A DNA stretch of 64,000 nucleotides from Phytophthora hibernalis (Eukaryota > Oomycota > Peronosporomycetes > Peronosporales > Peronosporaceae), in assembly GCA_012656075.1 (NCBI GenBank), contig JAAKBF010000012.1, forward strand, positions 744,001 through 808,000, written 5' to 3'. A program made the position numbers and the translations under genes. Below are positions 42,375-52,864 of this stretch, one piece after another; within the stretch, counting starts at the first letter, position 1; every line of letters starts with the position of its first letter. The notes below the pieces were generated by a model, which was not told the origin of the DNA, made no database searches, and saw only the letters and a list, made by a program, of their open reading frames with translations.

Positions 42375-44689
42375 GGTGGTGATGTAGTTGTACTCCTGGT
42401 GGAGAGTGGGGAAATTGAGATGTGGGACTTCGGAACGGGGGACTTGAGTTCACCGAGAGCTTCATGTCCCTTTGGAAGGTTATCCTTTTGCGTTGCTGTG
42501 CCTTTCCAGTGGCCGAAAGGGCTCAAAAGGCGTTGCAATGGAATATTCCACTTGACGTGCGTCATCCGTTGCTGGTGCCCTGTTTGCCGTCGCCTGGCCT
42601 GGATGGCGTCAGCGGGTCAGCAATGTTGCAACCGAAGCAACACGCCGCAGAGAATGAGTAATAGATAATTCGGGCCACGCGAAGAAGCATCACACTACCT
42701 GACACAAGTATCAATACGCATTGGCCTTCTCGAGCTTCAGTTGGCGGCACACGGAGCACTACATCGAGTTCATGAACTGCAGTATACGATGTCGCGCTCT
42801 ACCAGGAAAGCTTTTCAGTGGAGCAGTTTCTGACGCGCCACCTTCGGAGGACCGTTTTCCACGCGTGGTCAGTCCAAGCAGTACGAGGATTTGCATGCAG
42901 GGTGGACCAGGTTATCAGGTCCAGCACCAGCTGGTGCACCGAGTGCCCCTTTGTAGCGATCAAGTTTTGCGCACGAAGCGACGCGAAACTGAACTTGGAG
43001 TTCAGTACCACTCTCGCCGTCGATCGTAAAGGTGCAAGACTGGAATTCTCGGGCGGGGAGCACGCCGCATTCACAATCTTTACGATAATGTTGGCACTAT
43101 GATTCATCATTCATGGGTGCATCGCCTGCATTCATTTGCCCAAGCGTTTGCTTCGCAAAATTTGAGAACGTTTTTCAGGACTTTCGAAGCTTGTATACTT
43201 ACTGAAGAACGCGTATCAGCGACTTTCTCATATCTCCAGTCGAAGAACCACAATTGTCGACCATGGTGCGATCAAACCTGGTAAAGTCTGACGCGTCAGT
43301 CAGTGAGTCACAATGCATTACGGGAATGGCTTCGATATCAGCATGAATAAGAAGTGCAAGCATAAAATACTTGCAGCGAAAATCAGGCTTCATGGTCCCG
43401 TGCACGAAGTGTTCGCTAGGTTCAACACAACTTTTGCGTTACCCCGATAAATTTAGCACGCGAACGGCTGAGGAAGGCCACGACAGCAGCTGTATGACAG
43501 TCATGTGCTCTACAACTTGGATTTTCTCTATCGAGAAACGATCCTTTCGGTCGAGGCTCCGCTGGGTGTAGCCCCGCTATCTGATTTGGTCGAGGCGCGG
43601 ACCTTTCCTCACTCGCAACGGGAGCAGTTTCCGACGCGCCGACTGATAAGTGGGTCGTTTCCGGCGTTCAGCTCGAGTTGAGGACGGACCGATCAGTAAG
43701 TTCAGCCTAGGATACGTCTTTTCGGCGATCACACATTGCGCTCGCGTGGCATGAAAGCCCATGAGGACTCGAATGTCCCAGTTGTGCCATTGTTCATCGT
43801 TCGACGGGCTCAAAACGAAACACAAGGGATTGCCTCGAGCTGTGACAGCGAAGACGTCTGTATGCAAAATCATTCGCTGCATGGTTCCGCAGCGGAAAGT
43901 ATCGTTGCTTGAAAACTAGTTTTGTACCGTATACGAACAGTCTGCGTTATGTGCGCCCGTGGCATCTGAGATGTATCGGACTGTTCTATTATAAAGGCGC
44001 CCAAGCATTTCTCCAGTCGAAAATCGAAGATAAACCGGCCTGAACTCACTTCAACGTCAACAACCCCGTAGCCACTAGGAAGCGAGGACCCGAGCTCTCA
44101 TATATCCACAGGAGCTTCACTAAAAACTAACCACTTGCTTGGTTTTAAGCACGATTGATTGTGAAAATGCACGGACCTCAAGCATGTACATGTATTAATA
44201 ACTATTATAATTTCCCCATATAACGGTGGAGAATGCTCCAGAATATCCCTATAGTCTAGACGCCGGCACCATGTGTGCAAGACACATCCGTTAATAGCGT
44301 GGCTCGCAGAGGGATCGGCTGCGGTTGGGACTTTTTGCCACTTGACTTACCACGAGGGAAATATTGCATGCCGAAAGTGGAGGCATTCGTCGAGGGTCGG
44401 AACTCTCGATCGTTGCCGTTTTTAACAATCCAGCGAGATTGCTCCACGGGCAAGACGTGCTTACCAGCGCCTTTCACCCTGGTGGTAAGGTTTCGTCAGA
44501 AAATCTGTCGGAAAACGCGGTACACTATGCACGTGAACTCTCAAGTTGTAAACAAGACCCTTGAGCATTATTGCGCAACCAAGCAGGCCGAGCTTGCAAC
44601 CAACAGAAGTGTTTAAGATTTTTCTTAGGTTCTTCAACGCGAATTCATGCTAGCCAGGAACTGCACTTTAAAACATCAGTACACAAACT
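42375..44689. other. Gene-poor 2.3 kb with coding-like fragments
   Basis: No intact gene. Near 43490-43680 one plus-strand frame reads like protein (SHVLYNLDFLYRETILSV, LVEARTFPHSQREQFPTRR) without a start or a family I know. Near 42820-43090 a string GGAGCAGTTTC.GACGCGCC recurs that also occurs at 43617, so a decayed duplication may be present. The remainder shows nothing. Confidence 0.4.
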
Positions 44690-45644
44690 TCATTCCGACT
44701 TGGGGAAGATGTCCTTGTACTTGATCAGGGTGTCCTTCCAGTTTGTGGGCTTGCGGCCCGTAAGTTTCTCCACGGCATCCGATGCCGGAGTCATGCAGCC
44801 ATTGGCAACCATCTCACCGGAACACAACAAGTCACCGATGCACAACTTCATGGGGAGCTGTGAGAAATCTCCGTACACGTCGGTGGGCAGACCCCGGTCG
44901 AGCCACCACTTCTTCAACTCCTCGTCAGCCAAGTCCACCATTTCACCTTTGTAGCCCGAGTGGCTTCTCATGAACTCGAAGATCTCCTCGTGCGAGACAC
45001 CCTCACCACCAGTGATTTCGTACACGGTGTTCGGCTCGCCCTTACCGAGCAACAACGCACCGAGGACACGACCGCAATCGTCACGAGACACATAGCAGCC
45101 TTTTTGTCCGTGGCTATTAGTCAACCACTTGTCACCGCAGAACCCCACGACGGAGCAAAGTACATGGGGATGTTGTCCGTGTACAGACAGTTGCGTTGGA
45201 TGTTGTACTGCAGTCCCGACGCGTAGACGAGCTGCTCAATGTAGTGGTGGTCACGCAGGAGGTAAGGAATATCCTCCTCCTTTTCAGCATTGACACCCGC
45301 ACCGGCACCGGAAGTGTAGCAAAAACGCTTGACCCCCATCTCCTTTGCGACCTCAAGGGCACTCTTGATCTGGTTGCGGCGGCGGTCTCCGATAAGCCAA
45401 GTTGAGATGGTGGCTACAACCTCTGCACCCTCGAACGCCTTCTTCATACTTTCACGGTCGTCATAGCTGGCAGCCACGACTTCGACTCCCTTGTCCTTCC
45501 AACGCTTGAGCTTGTCGGCTGGGATGTTGTCCAGACTGCTGCTCGCGAACACGAGGTGGTCGTCGGGCTTGGCGATTTCAGCGGCAAAGTCGGCCGCAGC
45601 TCCCCGACGTTGCCGCCAGCTCCCATAAGGACGTACTTGACCAT
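44690..45644 (-). CDS. NmrA-like NAD(P)-binding oxidoreductase, copy 1
   Basis: Rossmann-fold atypical short-chain dehydrogenase of the NmrA / quinone-reductase-like group; substrate unknown. Start MVKYVLMGAGGNVG with the GxGGxxG dinucleotide loop; then VVAASYDDRESMKKAFEGAE, VATISTWLIGDRRRNQI, VKRFCYTSGAGAGV, YIEQLVYASGLQYNIQRNC, and a C-terminal substrate domain ending EKLTGRKPTNWKDTLIKYKD. Two frame breaks at CCCC 45602-45605 and 45143-45146; a fifth base in each gives 318 aa. An Inr-FPR element lies just upstream at 45683-45700. Part of a cluster of three copies and one relic. Confidence 0.82.
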
Positions 45645-45682
45645 AGTGGAGGATGGATTGAAGGAGGTTGTTGCTTGTCGAT

Positions 45683-45700
45683 GCGAGTTTGAAAGTGAGA
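45683..45700 (-). promoter_or_regulatory. Inr-FPR core promoter of NmrA copy 1
   Basis: On the minus strand TCTCACTTTCAAACTCGC, about 40 bp before the ATG at 45644; fits the oomycete initiator consensus and resembles the element before copy 2. Confidence 0.6.
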
Positions 45701-46255
45701 ATGCAGGAGGACACCGTAGTCAAGTTTTTTGATCAAGTACGTGGCATTGCCACTGCGGTCGACACTTCAAATCTCCCTTAACCGCTCCGGGAAAAGATAT
45801 TCCTTATGGATTCGGTCTACAGAGACCGCCATTGTCGAAATGGAGGAAGTGCCATGAGGTTGAAATGGCGGCATCTGTATCCGAAATAGCACTCTGAATC
45901 AATCTTATCGGCGACTATTGCAGACTCCTTTCATACCACGAGCTTGTGCTTAATCGGAAAGCACGGATACAGCACTCGCCATCGTACGAATCTGAGGTAA
46001 GAATGCGGTTGCCAGGGGCACTTGGCATCTTGTCACGAGTCGATCACTACGGTATGATAAAGTAAATACTGCGAAGTACAGAACCCTATTTTGAGTTGCG
46101 GTGCTCCGATGACACTGCCATCCCTTGGTCCTGGCAAATGTTTTGCTAACGCTCAACAATTGTTGGTAAATTTACCGCAGGCAACAACTTCAAGAAGAGC
46201 GCCACGGTATCCAAGAACGGTGAATTTCGTTACGACTACCGCGTTATGATCACAT
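45701..46255. other. Intergenic within the NmrA cluster
   Basis: No gene. A few short frames without similarity to neighbours. Confidence 0.45.
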
Positions 46256-47197
46256 TTACTCCGGCTTGAGGAAAATGTCCTTGTACTTGAGCAGGTAGTC
46301 CTGGTAGCTAGCGGGCTTACGGCCAGTCAGCTTCTCCACCGTGTCGGAGACCGAATTCATGGATCCGTTGCCGAGCATTTCACCGCAGCAGATCGCATCA
46401 CCAATACAAAGCTTCATCGGTAGCTGAGAGAAGTCGCCGGTGGCCATGTCGGTGGGCAGACCGTGATCCAGCCACCACTGGGTGAGCTTTTCGTCAGTCG
46501 ACGTACTCACACTTGTAGCCAGTCTGCTCGCACATCCACACCATCAGATCCTTCTGCTGGACGAGCTCGGGACCAGTGACGTCGTACACCTTGTTGGGCT
46601 CACCACGACCCAGGATCAGAGCAGCGAACACACGACTGCAGTCTTCGCGCGCAACGTACGCACCAGGTACGCCATGGCTGTTCGATAGCCACTTATTGTC
46701 ACAGAACTTCCATGACGGAGGACAGGTTGGGGATGTTGTCCATGTACAGCCAGTTGCGTTGGATGTTGTAGCCCAGTCCAGACTCCTTGACAATTTTCTC
46801 TATGAAGTGGTGGTCACGCGGCAGGAACGGGATTTCTTCCTCGACGTCCGTCTCAATGCCAGCACCCACAAAAGAAGTGTAGCAGACACGCTTGACACCG
46901 GCAGCTTTAGCAGCGGCACAAACGTTGCGGGCCTGGTTACGGCGACCGTCACCGAACAACCACGTCGAGATGAAGCCGACGCCGTCCGCACCCTCGAACA
47001 CCTTCTTCATACCCTCGACGTCGTCGTAGCTGGCGGCCACCACCTCAGCGCCTTTGGTACGCCATCCGGCAACGACATCCTCCGGGATCGACTTGAGGTT
47101 GTAGCTGGTCAACGTGAGGTGATCACCAGGCTTGAGGATCTCAATGGCAAAGTCAGCAGCGACACGGCCAAGGTTGCCATCGGAGCGAACTTGGTCA
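46256..47197 (-). pseudogene. NmrA-like oxidoreductase, copy 2, probably broken
   Basis: Same family and order as copy 1: SDGNLGRVAADFAIEIL, VVAASYDDVEGMKKVFEGAD, FISTWLFGDGRRNQARN, VKRVCYTSFVGAGI, FIEKIVKESGLGYNIQRNW, GEPNKVYDVTGPEL, ending YQDYLLKYKDIFLKPE. In contrast to its neighbours the frame breaks are not at homopolymers. Against the copy at 48529 it lacks about 10 bases just after ATGACCAAG (removing the dinucleotide loop), 2 bases near 46730 and 5 bases near 46500. It therefore looks like a true pseudogene. The core sequence is still well kept and an Inr-FPR element is present, so decay is recent, or the assembly is poor here. Confidence 0.7.
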
Positions 47198-47243
47198 TGA
47201 TGAATGGGTAGTGAACACTCGGAGCTTGCTTGTGATGATGAAA

Positions 47244-47262
47244 GGCGAATTGCAAAGTGAGA
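47244..47262 (-). promoter_or_regulatory. Inr-FPR core promoter of NmrA copy 2
   Basis: Minus strand TCTCACTTTGCAATTCGCC, about 47 bp before the ATG at 47197; matches the consensus well. Confidence 0.6.
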
Positions 47263-47944
47263 CCTAGGGCGTCTTCTTAGCACGGATTGATCACCCTTGA
47301 AGTGTGACATTATCTTACCGCTGCTTGGGTCCGCCGAAAGGCAACATCCGCCAAGCAGAAAACATGTCACAGAAACGCGTTGCGTTTGACGCGCCACAAT
47401 GTCTTTGACTATACACTGTAGGTTGAAGTGCAAACAGGATCAACATTTACACACAGTCCACCTCGTGAATGATCTACAACAGTTGACTGACTTGACACTG
47501 CGCCAAGCAGAAAACCTGCCCGTCGCACACTGCGCTCGGCGAAGCAAAACTCGACTGTACCGGTCCGATGAGAGCTTGGCATTCTCCAGAGTGTCTATGT
47601 CGCTGGCTGGACTCGTACGTGGCGTCGAACTGAGGTCGGACCCACCATTTGCTGGTTCTTGAGAGCATGGAAGTAAGATTTCCACCAGAATAACCTAAGC
47701 TTTCTAGACGTGTAGACTGTTGCTTTAAGTGCATTTCGACACCACAGCTCAGGATGATAATGGATTTTGCTTCCTGAACGTCAGGACCTGAAACATATCT
47801 CACAACACCGTGTAACGCGCCATCTTGCAACGTATCCATAATGCCCCAGCATGCAGGAGGCCTTCTCGTAACTCGGCGGGCGTCGATGTGGCCGCCAACT
47901 ATTAATAGTATATGGAGGGCATCGCCAAGACCCGTGATCACAAG
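47263..47944. other. Intergenic within the NmrA cluster
   Basis: No recognisable gene or repeat. Confidence 0.45.
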
Positions 47945-48125
47945 CTTTTGATCAGAAGTCGATGCCGATTGAGTCCATCAAGCGCAACGTGGAGAGTATG
48001 AAAAGCGTGTTCGACGGTGCCGAAGCGGTGGGCACTCATGTCGACTTGGCTGCTCAGACGTCGATGCCGTTCCTGCCGCGCGACCGCCACTTCATCGAGA
48101 AAATAGTTCTCACTGTGTTGTTGCC
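47945..48125 (+). pseudogene. NmrA-like relic fragment
   Basis: The plus strand encodes SMKSVFDGAEAVGTH, AAQTSMPFLPRDRHFIEKIV, which matches the middle of the family (MKKVFEGADGVG and IPFLPRDHHFIEKIV) with the intervening Rossmann part deleted. No start, no ends. A fourth, dead member of the cluster. Confidence 0.8.
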
Positions 48126-48472
48126 GAACTGAAAAGGCGAAAACGATATTCACGCAGAGGACTGCAATCCGATATTCAGATCTAAGATTGAACACATGCA
48201 CCTGGTTGACGGCACCAAAGTGCGTTCGCCACCGGATGCTGCTGCCCCCGTCAACAGGAAGCCTTCGTGTCTTTGCTCGTAAAGCCATGTGCCGACCGAA
48301 AACTTGATCGTGGTCCTGCCACGGACGATTTGCCGAGAAATCGCGGTGAATGCTACCCTTGAAGTGAGCAAAGACATCTCGACGGCACAGCAGTATTGGG
48401 TGGCACAGTCTCCATGAAGCCTCGATGCCGTCGGGCGGTGCTGTCTGTTGGTGCACCAAGCAGGTTACAACG
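48126..48472. other. Intergenic upstream of NmrA copy 3
   Basis: No gene seen; leads into the promoter at 48473. Confidence 0.45.
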
Positions 48473-48490
48473 GTCACTTCGCAATTTGCA
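48473..48490 (+). promoter_or_regulatory. Inr-FPR core promoter of NmrA copy 3
   Basis: GTCACTTCGCAATTTGCA, an almost ideal oomycete Inr-FPR, about 50 bp before the ATG at 48529. Confidence 0.68.
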
Positions 48491-48528
48491 TCCAACCCCC
48501 AAGTAGCAGTTCTCCTCCAACAATCGCC

Positions 48529-49483
48529 ATGCCCAAGTACGTCTTGACCGGTGCCGATGGCAACCTCGGTGGAGTTGCAGCCGACTTCGCCGTCGAGATC
48601 GCCAAGCCAGAAGACGAGCTCGTTTTCACGAGCTACACGCTGGACAGCACCCGGCCGACAAGCTCAAGCGTTGGCAAGACAAGGGCGTCAAGGTCGTGGC
48701 TGCCAACTACGACGAGCCTGAAACCCTCAAGCCGGTGTTCCAGGGAGCCGAGGCGGTGTCGTTCATTTCGACGTGGCTGATCGGAGACCGTCGTCGCAAC
48801 CAGGCCAAGAAACCGCTAAGGCGTGCGGCGTCAAACGCATTTGCTACACGTCGTTCGTCGGTGCCGGTTCGACTGCCGAGAACGAGGAGGACATCCCATT
48901 CCTACCGCGTGACCACTACTTCGTTGAGCAACAGATTTACGCCTCGGGTCTGCAGTTCAGCGTCCAGCGCAACTACCTGTACGCCGACAACATCCCCAAC
49001 TTCTTCGCGCCGTCGTGGAAGTTCACGGAGGACCGGTGGCTGACTAACACGAATGGTGCTCGTGGCGCTTACGTCGCTCGTGACGATTGCGGCCGTGTTC
49101 AAGCTGCTCTGTTGCTTGGTCGCGGTGAGCCGAACCACGTGTACGACGTGACGGGCCCCGAGGCTGTCTCGCACGAGGACATCTTCGACTTCATGTGCAA
49201 CGAGACCGGCTACAAGGCCGAGTTCGTCGACATGTCGGACGAGGAGCTCAAGACGTACTGGCTGGGCCGCGGGCTACCGGTCAACGTGTACGGAGACTTC
49301 TCGCAGATGCCCATGAAGCTCTGTATCGGCGATCTGCTATGCTCAGGTGATACCGTCGCCAACGGATCCATGAGCCAGACGTCCGACACCGTCGAGAAGC
49401 TCACGGGACGTAAGCCTACGCACTGGAAGGATGCCATGCTCAAGTACCGTGACATCTTTCCCAAGCCGGAAGTCAGCGGTTAG
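48529..49483 (+). CDS. NmrA-like NAD(P)-binding oxidoreductase, copy 3
   Basis: Start MPKYVLTGADGNLGGVAADF with the dinucleotide loop; VVAANYDEPETLKPVFQGAE, FISTWLIGDRRRNQAK, VKRICYTSFVGAGS, FVEQQIYASGLQFSVQRNY, GEPNHVYDVTGPEAV, ending KPTHWKDAMLKYRDIFPKPE. Two frame changes. The first, near 48650, closes with one more C in CCC. The second, near 48810, closes with one base, but compared with copies 1 and 2 about eight bases (three residues) seem to be missing there, so it may be a real small deletion. Corrected by two bases the length equals copy 1 (318 aa). It has the best promoter of the cluster, so I keep it as a gene. Oriented opposite to copies 1 and 2. Confidence 0.72.
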
Positions 49484-50001
49484 AAGACAAAGCCTCCTCT
49501 TTTGCCTAGGCTTTGGTTGATGCTCACCTGACAACCAATACACGTAGCATTCCCTGTAGTCGTCATTGCCATCTTGCCTTGCTGCCGACAAATGATGCAC
49601 ATGTAGACGAAACTTTGTTGAATCGTGTTCGTATTTATTTATCCACAGCCCACAAGCAAATGACATGTTGAAGTGGGCTCACTAATCAGCAAATACACAC
49701 CTACAGGTAGCAGCAAAGACACTACCGACCCCGATCCGATCGGGAAGGCCAAATCTGTGAGTGGAAATCCTGCAGTCAGAGCTCATCACACTTTTTGGGA
49801 CAGCAACTGTGAACACTGTTCATTCTTGACACGATCGTGACTATACGACGATATACTTGTCCGTCTTGCACTCGACAAACTTTTCTCGAGACCAACGTTG
49901 TCAGTTCAAATGTTGGTACATGTAATACGTCAATGCTAGACTCCTTGATTCATCGTACGTGTTATAATACACGTAACGTGTGTCAGAGTCTTATATCCTG
50001 C
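49484..50001. other. Convergent intergenic region
   Basis: 3' flanks of NmrA copy 3 and the GNAT gene. No feature recognised. Confidence 0.5.
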
Positions 50002-50465
50002 CTACGCCTGCTCGGTACCTGCTGCAGACTTTGTCATCCAGCATTGCTTGGCGCCCTCGTCCACGAAGATCTCGTCGTCGATACAGCGGTAGCCGCACTT
50101 CTGATAGAATCCCTTCTTCTCGATCAATGCCGCCAGCTCAAACAGATCCACGCGGTCGCGAATGTAGTCTTCAACAGCGTCCATGAGCCCCACGCCGTAG
50201 CGCTTGCCACGGCACTCGGACAGCACCGCCACACGACTGAGCTTGGCTTTCCGCTTGACGTCGTCGACCAGAACGCGTGCAACGGCCACCACCTTGTTCT
50301 GCTTCACGTCCGTACCAATGAAATGCAGCGCCGACGGATGCACATCATCGGCGTCGAATTCGCCGTCCTTCTCGAAGTGCTGCTCGTGGATGAACACTTG
50401 TAGACGAATGGTTCTGGCTTTCACCCAGTCTTCGGGGTCTTCACGCAAGTCACGAGCAAAGTCAT
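50002..50465 (-). CDS. GNAT-family N-acetyltransferase
   Basis: Transfers acetyl from acetyl-CoA to an unknown amine. Motifs: VFIHEQHFEKDGEFD, VVAVARVLVDD, and the acetyl-CoA loop LSRVAVLSECRGKRYGVGLM (R/Q-x-x-G-x-G/A form), then YQKCGYRC with the conserved Tyr/Cys region. I choose the ATG at 50465 (MTLLVTCVKT) and a fifth G in GGGG 50434-50437, which joins it to EDWVKARTIRLQ; this gives 154 aa, the usual size of the ElaA-like group. The longer unshifted frame starting at 50526 would place its ATG upstream of the Inr-FPR element at 50496-50515, inside untranscribed DNA, and begins with an unusual hydrophobic stretch. Confidence 0.78.
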
Positions 50466-50495
50466 TGTGTTGAATGGAGAGGATGGGAAATTCAA

Positions 50496-50515
50496 ATGCA
50501 AATTGGAAAGTGAGG
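50496..50515 (-). promoter_or_regulatory. Inr-FPR core promoter of the GNAT gene
   Basis: Minus strand CCTCACTTTCCAATTTGCAT, a very good consensus match, about 30 bp before the ATG at 50465. It decides the start of the gene. Confidence 0.65.
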
Positions 50516-50971
50516 CAGGGAATCATGAAGCGGCGTGTAAACTGACTTCCTGATAGTCATTCATTGACTTCATGGACTACACTATGACTCATCTAATTGC
50601 TTTGGCGATGAGTTGCCACAACCCTCCGGCACGATTTCGTGATTGCACTCGTTACAGCGCTCAAATCTGTTGGTAGCATTCTGCCAACGTGCTGTTCAGG
50701 TTTGTATGTTTCTCCAATGATTCCTGTACGGAGTGATGCAGGCAGAGTGTGTGGATGCAGACCTATAGAGCTCGATTCCAAATATACTGTGTAAATAAAT
50801 ATCCCGCCGTGTACAGTTGTATCTGTTTCCACATGTCGTCTTTTTACCTTCATAAAACCTTAAACCTCTATACCCTTGGTAAAACGTTAAGATTTGCCAT
50901 TTCGAATTTAGCAGGAATACCCTCACGACCTTTTGAGCACGTCATTCCTCGATTGACGCCGTGCAGCAGAC
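50516..50971. other. Divergent promoter region (GNAT / M96 family)
   Basis: No gene. GTCATTCCTCGATT at 50941-50954, about 20 bp before the M96-family ATG, resembles an initiator. Confidence 0.45.
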
Positions 50972-52438
50972 ATGTCGTTCGTACTGGAGTCCGAGTCCTC
51001 CGAATCCCTCGAAGCTACTCTAGCCTTCATTGACGAAAGCGCGAGTGACGCAAGCCCAAACAACTCAAAATACTCGAATGAACAATTGACGTTCATCGAT
51101 AGTGCCGACTGGGAGACATCTCAACTACTGGACGATTTCATGACCGACTTCTCTTCGGACACGTCTTCGACTCAAGTTCCAGTAGATTCGACCTTTGTCG
51201 CAATGCAATCGCAGCATTTCGAGCCGAACGCAATTGCCACGGCTTCAATCACTTCGAAAGGCTTAGATATCGAGACTTCCGGTCACGTTGACACCATCCT
51301 GGCAAACCCCGCGTCGGTTCTGAACCAGTCACCCGCCACCGAGAAGAAGCGCAACTACAACCCGAACAAGGCACGAGCGGAACTTCAGCGGGAGTTGACC
51401 TATCTACGCAGTGAAGCCAAGGAACTGGAGGTCAAACTGCACCAACTACAAGAGATCAAGAACCTAGACGGATTGATTGCCAGACCAATTCAAACACCAA
51501 CGCTAGCGGACCACCGGTTGCCGTTTGTGTGGGAGCAGACTTGTGCTCGCCAGCTCGAATGTCGACTGAGATCAGAGAGGGAGAACGCCCACCTGAAGAG
51601 GCTGCTGGAGGGTCAGATTCAAGTCGCTACCAGCTTGGAAAAGCTGCTCGACAGGCGTACGACGTTGTATCCTGCCGAATCGTCCGGCAGCAAGTGCACA
51701 ACACGTGTTCACGTGTCACGCTCAGGTAATGAAGTTGTTGACGCTGCAGTCTTTGAAGAACTGGCTGATGGTGTTGAGGCGTCGTACCGCGAGGTGGACC
51801 GAGTGTTTAAGGCCAGCAGCCTAGAGCACACGAACGTGTCCTCACGTAAGGCGCAGATGTGTGACGGTCCGAACGGTATGTTCCTGGAGATCTTCGACGG
51901 CAAGATTTTGCCGTTCGGAATGCAAGCTACGGGTGATGCTTGGTGGCGCCGATGGAACCACTTCAATCCCACCAGAGGAAGCTGCTACCGTCTTGAGAGC
52001 ACAGACGACACGATCGTTGAGCACTTTGGTATGGAAATGAGCGACACCAAGACCAAGACGACCGCCAAGTTCTACGTACAGCAAATTCTGCGTCGATACG
52101 TTGAGGAGAACCGCGTGGTCGTCGTGTGGCAATCGCACATTGAACCACTCGAGTTCTCGCACAAGAAACTCGCAGGGATCCGCTTCCGAGAAAAAGGTTA
52201 CGTGGTCATCAAACCCCACGATATCGCGGGGGCCTGCAACGATGAAGCCTCCACTCTCGTTCAGACCTGCCACATCATCAAACCTGATCTGTCGGACCAA
52301 AGACTTAGCAAGGATGTGAGGACAGGAGCGCTGGCTGAATTTGTGTTAAGTGCTACCGTGGCGAATATCACTGTCAGCGCTGAGATGATTGAAGGTTTGC
52401 TCATAGACCAAGCGCTTCAGCAACGAAGCCGCATGTAA
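50972..52438 (+). CDS. M96 mating-specific family protein (coiled coil/bZIP-like + START-like)
   Basis: Member of the large oomycete family first described from a mating-induced Phytophthora infestans gene (M96). 488 aa, one exon, no frame break. An acidic Ser/Thr-rich N-terminus (LESESSESLEATLAFIDES) precedes a basic-plus-coiled-coil segment at about residues 123-170 (KKRNYNPNKARAELQREL, YLRSEAKELEVKLHQLQ) that looks like a short bZIP. The C-terminal half (about 230-488) has the family pattern FEELADGVEASYREVDRVF, TRGSCYRLESTDDTIVEHFG, QILRRYVEENRVVVVWQSHI, FREKGYVVIKPHD, which I read as START-like. A role in transcription or lipid sensing is inferred; mating expression is family knowledge, not shown here. 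Confidence 0.8.
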   Translation: MSFVLESESSESLEATLAFIDESASDASPNNSKYSNEQLTFIDSADWETSQLLDDFMTDFSSDTSSTQVPVDSTFVAMQSQHFEPNAIATASITSKGLDIETSGHVDTILANPASVLNQSPATEKKRNYNPNKARAELQRELTYLRSEAKELEVKLHQLQEIKNLDGLIARPIQTPTLADHRLPFVWEQTCARQLECRLRSERENAHLKRLLEGQIQVATSLEKLLDRRTTLYPAESSGSKCTTRVHVSRSGNEVVDAAVFEELADGVEASYREVDRVFKASSLEHTNVSSRKAQMCDGPNGMFLEIFDGKILPFGMQATGDAWWRRWNHFNPTRGSCYRLESTDDTIVEHFGMEMSDTKTKTTAKFYVQQILRRYVEENRVVVVWQSHIEPLEFSHKKLAGIRFREKGYVVIKPHDIAGACNDEASTLVQTCHIIKPDLSDQRLSKDVRTGALAEFVLSATVANITVSAEMIEGLLIDQALQQRSRM

Positions 52439-52864
52439 ATTGGCTCCTGCGCTTCTAGATCGACAATACGATCGTCATTTACAACCTGTTGCTTCTTCAT
52501 TTTTCAAAGTGAATAGCGTCCATTCAAGAAAATAAACAAGAGTAAGAGTGACTAAACATTCATGGTTTGGGAGAGCCGACAAACAGCTATGGAAAGAGTA
52601 GGAGGCGTACTCGAAAGAGCTGACACTGGCCACGGTTAACTTTTGGGCATCCCCAAGAGCGTTGGACATACCCCTGTCAGTTGAGTCTTCCTCTGCTGTA
52701 AATGTAGTACATGTGTAGAGCCTCTACGTCGCCTACACTTCACTTGTGCGGGAAGCAGCCACGCGGATCGACAAGCACCCACGTACTGGACCTTTTGAGA
52801 CCAGATCCCGACACCTCTCCCGGTCATTCTTTCTTTGTCAACGTGTCCATCGTAGCACCCTCCG
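52439..52864. other. Intergenic, promoter of GT61 gene
   Basis: Includes GGTCATTCTTTCTTTG near 52822-52837, an initiator-like sequence about 30 bp before the ATG at 52865. No gene. Confidence 0.5.

Noticed and set aside
42818..43110. Possible protein-coding exon between the zinc-finger and NmrA genes
   Set aside because: Frames are short, change often and show no conserved motif; coding nature could not be supported.
50002..50526. Uninterrupted 174-residue GNAT frame starting at 50526
   Set aside because: Its start codon is upstream of a near-perfect Inr-FPR and its first 35 residues look unlike the family; the corrected shorter form is preferred.
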